Assembly (NCBI GenBank): GCA_023653785.1
Contig: JAMKCH010057966.1
Coordinates: forward strand, 36,007-100,006
Reading direction: 5' to 3'
Source: Ophioderma brevispina
Taxonomy: Eukaryota; Echinodermata; Ophiuroidea; Amphilepidida; Ophiodermatidae
DNA: 64,000 nt
The notes under the pieces are model-generated. The model was not told where the DNA came from, searched no databases, and saw nothing but the letters and a program-made list of their open reading frames with translations. Numbering within the stretch: position 1 is the first letter of the stretch; every line of letters begins with the position of its first letter. The translations under genes and the position numbers were made by a program. Of this stretch, positions 59,358 to 64,000 are shown piece after piece.

Positions 59358-61865
59358 TTAGTAGGGTTCAAAAAAGAAAGTCCCATTCTAGAAGTTTGGG
59401 GAAGAAGGTTTGAAGTTGTTTTCTTGTAACTTTCACAGGGTGCTGAACCAAGATTTTTTTTGGTCCAACCTCTGGGAAAGTGGGAAAAACTCTCGCTAGA
59501 GGTGCTTTTTTTTCAAAATTGGCTGCCAAAATTCCAGATAATGGCATATTAAAGCTAATAAACAGCATCTAAGGAGTTATATGAAATAAATTGTTGGGTA
59601 TTTCTTAATGCTAATTATTAGTAATGCTATTCCAATAATTAAAAATTTATGAAAGTACCCTTAGAGGGCGCTGTTTTTCAAATGGCTGCCTAAATTCAGT
59701 ATAGGAGCCTTTTGGGACCGTTATCAATTAATATTATCTGAATACGAGTATAATCAAAGTGAAAATGTGTGAAGGTAATTTGTTTACATTTTACAAGGTT
59801 GGGCACTTTTTCCTCTTCTTTTTTTTTTCGGAACAAGATTATTTGGTCCAACCTCTGAGAAAAATGTGGGGAACTGTTGCTAGAGGGCCGATTTCAAAAT
59901 GGCCGCCAAAATTCCAGGTCGAATGGTTATATTTAAGCTTAGAAACGGCTATTCTGAGAATCCAAATGAAATCAATTGGGGGTAGTTTGAATGCTTCTAT
60001 TATTCTACTGCTACTTAAATTAATTAGGATTTAGGGATAGGTACCTTTAGAGGGCGCTTTTTCAAATGGCCCCCCGCCAAAATTCCAGAAAATGGAATAT
60101 TAAAAAGCTAAAACAGCTATCTAAGAGTTAATATGAAAAAATTTTGGGTATTCTTAATGCTACTATTGTGTACTGCTATTCCAAATATTCGAAATTATGC
60201 TTAAGCAACCCCTAGGGGCGCTTTTTTAAATGGCTGCCAAGTCCATATAATAACCTTTTGGGGCTGTTTTCAAGTATTATCAAATTCAAATATAAAGCAA
60301 AAAGTGAAATTTTTTTTAAAGATGTGGGTTATATTTTTTTCAAGGATGCTGAACACAATTTTTTATTGTCCAAACGGCTGGGAAATGTGGATGACTCTCA
60401 AAATGGCCGCCAAACTTCCAGAAATGACATTGAAGCTAAAAACAGCTACCTAAGAGTAAAAAATGATCCAATTAATTATTACAAAATACAAGCATAAACA
60501 AAGTGCAGACGTTTGAAAGTATGTGTTATATTTTCAAGGATACTGGAACAAGATTGTTTTGGTCCAACCCTTGAGAAATTTGGAGAATCTCGATAGAGGT
60601 CATTTTCAAAAGGGCCGCCAAATTAAAAAAAAACGCATATTAAAGTATATTAACAGCTCTCTGAGAATCAGAATGAAGAAAAAAAAAACCCCACCCCCCA
60701 CCCCCTCACCACCCCCCGCCCCCCCCCCGCCCCCCCCCCCCCAAAAAAATCATTTTGGTGGCTGTTTCTTAATGCTATTTATTGTGTAATGGTATTTCAT
60801 CACAAGATTAATGATAACATGCCCCCTAGATGGCGCCTTTTCAACAAAGGTCTGCCAATTCCCAGAAAATGACATATTACAGATTAAAACACAATCTAAG
60901 AATTCAATTGACCAAGTACCAATGGTTGAGCGCCTAACAGGCAGCCAAATGAAACCTCTTCCTATAATTTTGTGTTTTTTCGTCGCTTATACCCAGTTTT
61001 ATCTACCAAACTGTTTACAGTTCATTTGGCATTTGACTTCGTCATCCGGCATGATTACAACGGACTTGATTGGTTGACCGGTGGACTAATTCTCATTGTT
61101 TTAACACTTATGATATGTACTCTATGAATATGTACTCTAGGCGATGTTTAAACTAGTACTAGCACTAGTACTAGTTGTTATACTGGTCTCTGGCCAGGAG
61201 AACGATTTTCACACTACGTGGATGCTGATCAGTTAAATACAACATTTGTCACACATTTGAAATGGTCGATTACCTTAGAGATCAATGTGCTATAATAGAA
61301 TCATCTAACCTTATAATAGAGCTGACTAATGCAATTAAATGGTTAATCATCCTGTGTCTGAAAAACTTGGAGAAATATCACATCTTTGGGTATACAGTTC
61401 AAAACACTAGGGGTAACAGGGCTGCCGTCGAAACATAGAAAAATAAAGTTCGTGTAACTAATAGACTTCCAAAGCCTATTCGTGCCAATAAAAGACCTAC
61501 AATTAATACATCTTCGTCCAATTCCATGTTTCAAACCATTGTCAACCTTACCGTTTCATCTGTGAATGCCCATTCCTTTCGCAACAAAGATGTCACTCTG
61601 TTGACCATGTAATTGCTTCATGATGTCGTGTCAATGGTATTACCGAAACAACCCGTTAGCTAAGGATGACTTGGTGGTTATCGGATCATGTAAAGGATCG
61701 CTGCAGGACGTTTTTCAAAAGGGCTACCAAAATTACTAAAGCTCATGAAGCTAAATATGTCCATCTAAGAGTACACATGATCTCAATTTTGAGGTATGTC
61801 TTAATTATCTTTATTGGTAGATTTTAGAGTGCGCTTTTCGAATGGCTGCAAAATTTATGGCTTTA
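59358..61865. repeat. Tandem array with GGCTGCCAAAATTCCAGAAA units, about 10 copies
   Basis: Opens with the family-B tip (TAGTAGGG...TCCCATTCTAGAAGTTTGGG). Units carry TTTTCAAAATGGC(C/T)GCCAAAATTCCAGA at about 59510, 59672, 59885, 60062, 60215, 60397, 60603, 60835, 61710 and 61830. Several also have an upstream GGTCCAACCTCTGAGAAA box (59462, 59840, 60558, variant 60366), so the unit is about 170-200 bp with a longer composite unit. A C-rich low-complexity patch (60690-60743) and an unrelated insertion (about 60930-61690) interrupt it. Confidence 0.78.
61140..61175. repeat. CTAGTACTAG palindromic cluster
   Basis: The stretch AAACTAGTACTAGCACTAG followed by TACTAGTTG is a small nested palindrome inside the insertion that interrupts the 59-62 kb array. 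Confidence 0.6.
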
Positions 61866-61879
61866 TTTTTACATTTCAG

Positions 61880-64000
61880 CATTTTACTAGTACATTTTAT
61901 ATTAACCCTCGTCCGGCGCAACCGTGGGGGGAGGTTACCCACCCCCCCCCTAACGATGACCCCTGTCGCACAAAACGCAAACAATACGCTCTAAGGCTTT
62001 TATGTAATCTTAAGTTCAGCCTTTGCGGGCATTTTAGAAGCGAAAAAAATTGAAGTACTCACCTTCATGGGGTCAGGAACATTCCCGTCAAAGCGGAAGG
62101 TTGGGGGGGGGTGTTGCCACCTTCTATATTTTACTACTGTGTCAAATGGCCAAAAACGGTCTTTAATGTATCTATTCTGTCTACTGTAAGGCCAATACTT
62201 GTATTTGTTCTTATTATTTAGAGAGTACTAACATGTGTATGCTTACTTTGCACACCCATTATTGTTGCCAAATAAATACCAATTTTGCTTGCATCAACCT
62301 CGATTTGGGGGCGTTTGCTCTACAAATTTGCTTAAAAATAAAGCTCTCAGTTATGACTCACTATGACGTCAGGTTGTTAAAACTTGATATTTTTTTGTAC
62401 TTGATTTGAAGAAGGACATGTAGGCCTACAACACTGGACGATGTTTGTCGTTTTTAAATTACGAAAAAAAACGGGGTTGTAACACCCCCACGCCCCCTTG
62501 GTCGTGAACGTAGTACAAAACCCTTGGTTGGACGAGGGTTAAATCAGTCATATCCCGTTAATACGTAGTTGAATTTTCGGGCCCAATTGAAGGGAGATGA
62601 AAATATATGCGTTGAAGCGCCCCGCCGAAATTAGCATATAGGTGACCCACCATTTACAAACCAGAACATTGGCAGTGACTTATTCCTCATTTGATCAGAG
62701 TCAGTCAGAAATAACCAAATCCCCCCATGTCATTCATCTTTAACAATAAAAGCAAGTAGAACTTTAGTTGCCTTTATGTAGACTAATCCCACTAGCCAAG
62801 CCAAATGCTGTATCACACCTGCTTTTGCATCTTTCTCTGTAGGTATTCTTATTGAAGTCAACAAAAGACTGGAATGCTAACGTGGCATTGTCTTTGTGTA
62901 ACAGTTGTTCTGCCTGCCTTTGGTTGGTGATTTAAATAGCGAGGGCATAACAAATACGGTCTTAACAAACTTATTGATATCTTATGTGGAATTGACTGGT
63001 ATTCAATCATCAATCTTTATTGCAAAAAGTGGTGCTTGTCACTGCGAACTTTTTGCTGGGTTTGTAATGGCGGGTCACATATTTGGAATTTCTTCACGTT
63101 ACGGTCATGAATGAAGCGGGGGCGAGGCGTGTGTTATGATAGTTCACTTCACGTTGGTTCGCACCACCACGTATCTACCGTTTTATTTATTTTTTGGTGG
63201 CGTTTACGAGTGTTTTAGCGGTGGTTATCCTCGTTTTTTGTCGGTTTGTTAGTTAGGAGAAAATTGTCCATTCATCAGGTTGGCATGAGATAGCTAGCAT
63301 ATGGGGTCAACCTACTTTTCTCAGATTTTTTCTCTCAATATCTTTGGGAGTTTTTGAGTTTTCGTAGCCGGCTACTATCGTGATTACTTTTCTTTAGCTG
63401 TCCCAGTTTAATTAGGGTAGGCTGCATACAATTGGCTCGTAGTAGTTAAGTTGATGAGATTCAAATTATAACATTTTGTCTAATGTGCCCCTGGCACTGG
63501 TGCGAAATAGAACGCAACAATGGCATTTTTGTGTTGCATGTGTGTTTAATTATGGTGTTCACGTTTCATTTTGGTTAGAGGTGACAGAAATATATTGTCC
63601 CCCGGCCTTCAGCGATTATTGCTAAAAATATTTCATATCAAAAACAATTATGTATCACCATACTATAACAGGTACTAGGATTTAAATCTGAAATGTACAA
63701 AGCCCCATATGACATTTGACAGCCATTTTGAAAAGTGGCCCTCTTTACGGGCATTTAACCAAATCCTTATGATGAAATAACATTACACATAAATAGTGTT
63801 AAATAAGAAAAAAAAACATGTGGAGAGCTGCCACCATATTGGAATCACGTGTTTTATGAAGTCAGCGAGAAGTCCTTGAACGCGTCTCAGGAAGAATTTC
63901 CTGACTGCCATCTCCCTGTCATGGGCGGGCATCATCATACACCGACTCTCTGAGGTCTTGGGCTTAGGACCAGACTCTGGCGGGGGTTAAACCGGTTTTA
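61880..64000. other. No gene recognised
   Basis: Contains short C or G runs (61941-61950, 62102-62111). A plus-strand frame at 62905-63114 is preceded by a possible acceptor (TTTCTCTGTAG at about 62841), but its protein is not recognisable. The word GACAGCCATTTTGAAA near 63717 is another member of the GGCAGCCATTTTGAAA repeat class. The final 150 bases are richer in GC and cut off by the window edge. Confidence 0.4.

Noticed and set aside
62905..63114. Possible further exon of the SLC16-like gene
   Set aside because: It has an acceptor-like AG upstream and some hydrophobic residues, but no family motif could be aligned and it lies 55 kb away.

Overview
The window looks like nuclear DNA of a marine invertebrate. 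It is AT-rich, intron-like and almost free of intact genes, and it is packed with diverged transposable elements, foldback (inverted-repeat) elements and minisatellites. The few coding traces (an SLC16-type transporter exon with splice borders, a LINE fragment, a DIRS-like tyrosine-recombinase retroelement, and a large cysteine-tailed invertebrate gene family) and the frequent AGGCCTAC words would suit an echinoderm, hemichordate or lancelet, but the species cannot be fixed from sequence alone. Nothing bacterial, viral or CRISPR-like was seen. Repeat copies differ by many one-base indels and long homopolymers, so either old age or long-read assembly error may explain part of the frame breakage.

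Layout. 0-9 kb: a monocarboxylate-transporter-like exon (489-680) and a broken second piece of the same family (about 7085-7474), separated by a 23-bp minisatellite, a minus-strand LINE fragment (2535-2890) and two foldback elements (3560-4012 and 4542-5905). 9-15 kb: an element whose two ends carry scattered TTAGTC words in opposite orientation (9985-11412), then a GC-rich, minus-strand, decayed DIRS-like retroelement (about 14400-12440) broken by a 37-base C run. 18-20 kb: an interspersed repeat and a foldback element. 22-31.5 kb: a nested composite with outer inverted arms, an inner 2.2-kb inverted repeat and a 6-kb core. 31.9-35.3 kb: a repeat block that returns in inverted orientation at 47.7-49.8 kb. 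38-39 kb: a second foldback of the 19-kb type.

40-45 kb: two exon-like pieces of a large invertebrate gene family with a Cys-rich tail, a tRNA-like element on the minus strand and a short TTAA-flanked foldback. 46.5 kb: a compact long hairpin. 49.8-58.1 kb: a second copy of the 6-kb core, this time bracketed by arrays of an AATTCGTTCAAACGAATT-type palindrome. 59.3-61.9 kb: a tandem array containing GGC(T/C)GCCAAAATTCC motifs. The rest is AT-rich sequence in which no gene was recognised.

The most interesting signal is structural. A roughly 6-kb sequence with no recognised coding content occurs twice in direct orientation with similar short inverted tips (GGGG...GAT), and each copy is associated with palindromic tandem arrays. 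This may be an uncharacterised family of large non-autonomous elements. All homology statements are by eye and need alignment.
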